Position numbers and translations under genes: made by a program
Notes under the pieces: generated by a model
What the model was told of the DNA's origin: nothing
The model's input: the letters and a program-made list of their open reading frames with translations, nothing else
The model's database searches: none
Part shown: positions 5,693 through 5,722 of the stretch, piece after piece
Numbering within the stretch: the stretch's first letter is position 1
Layout: each line of letters begins with the position of its first letter
NCBI GenBank assembly: GCA_030378125.1
Contig: JAUCGN010000110.1
Coordinates: forward strand, 1-5,722
From: Thiotrichales bacterium HSG1
GTDB taxonomy: Bacteria > Pseudomonadota > Gammaproteobacteria > Beggiatoales > Beggiatoaceae
Length of the DNA stretch: 5,722 nucleotides
Reading direction: 5' to 3'

Positions 5693-5722
5693 CTACCGAA
5701 AGTTAAATTTATTACCGTGTCA

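Larger units (their letters stand above)
5455..5722. other. Non-coding region upstream of the flavoprotein gene
   Basis: The 268 bp upstream of the flavoprotein start hold no gene on either strand. They carry two hairpins (5536-5560 and 5650-5692), described separately. A possible minus-strand promoter is a TATATT box (5596-5601) 16 bases from a poor -35 match TTCAAG (5618-5623). It would give a leader of roughly 130 bases containing the 5536-5560 hairpin. The pairing is weak and other AT-rich hexamers could serve. The sequence just before the ATG lacks a recognisable Shine-Dalgarno motif. Confidence 0.3.

Overview
This is an AT-rich window (GC clearly below 50%) from a bacterium that looks proteobacterial. 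Chorismate synthase resembles gamma- and betaproteobacterial AroC over its whole length, and the neighbouring EnvC-type factor is characteristic of those classes. I cannot name the genus. The decayed IS1-type transposase, the palindromic intergenic repeat and the broken gene pieces suggest a genome rich in mobile DNA with much decaying sequence. A large sulfur-oxidising gammaproteobacterium (Beggiatoa-like) would fit, but that is a weak inference.

Layout. 3-236 (+) is the last 77 codons of a gene that enters from the left. 237-565 has no intact gene. It holds a 117-bp segment bounded by 15-bp inverted repeats (307-423) and a short frame broken by stops (417-533). 566-942 (-) is the C-terminal part of an IS1-family transposase, inactivated by truncation, a frameshift, a stop codon and loss of a catalytic residue. 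967-2052 (-) is intact aroC. 2187-3314 (-) is an intact EnvC/LytM-type murein hydrolase activator. 3315-3867 is degraded: a short coiled-coil reading frame lies just upstream of envC (3338-3505, -), and an orphan Walker A fragment lies on the opposite strand (3500-3643, +). 3868-5454 (-) is an intact FAD-dependent oxidoreductase of the fumarate reductase/succinate dehydrogenase flavoprotein superfamily, with Asn where covalent-FAD members have His. 5455-5722 is non-coding and carries two hairpins, the larger (5650-5692) resembling a dispersed REP/MITE-type palindrome.

The three intact genes share the minus strand, but gaps of 134 and 553 bp separate them and their functions are unrelated: aromatic amino acid synthesis, septal cell-wall splitting and a soluble redox flavoenzyme. 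They are probably not one functional operon. The small coiled-coil frame, 23 bp ahead of envC, is the only gene-like unit spaced as if co-transcribed with its neighbour. I see no defence system, CRISPR array, RNA gene or new multi-gene system. The unusual material is the fossil and repeat content between the genes, plus the flavin-site substitution in the oxidoreductase.
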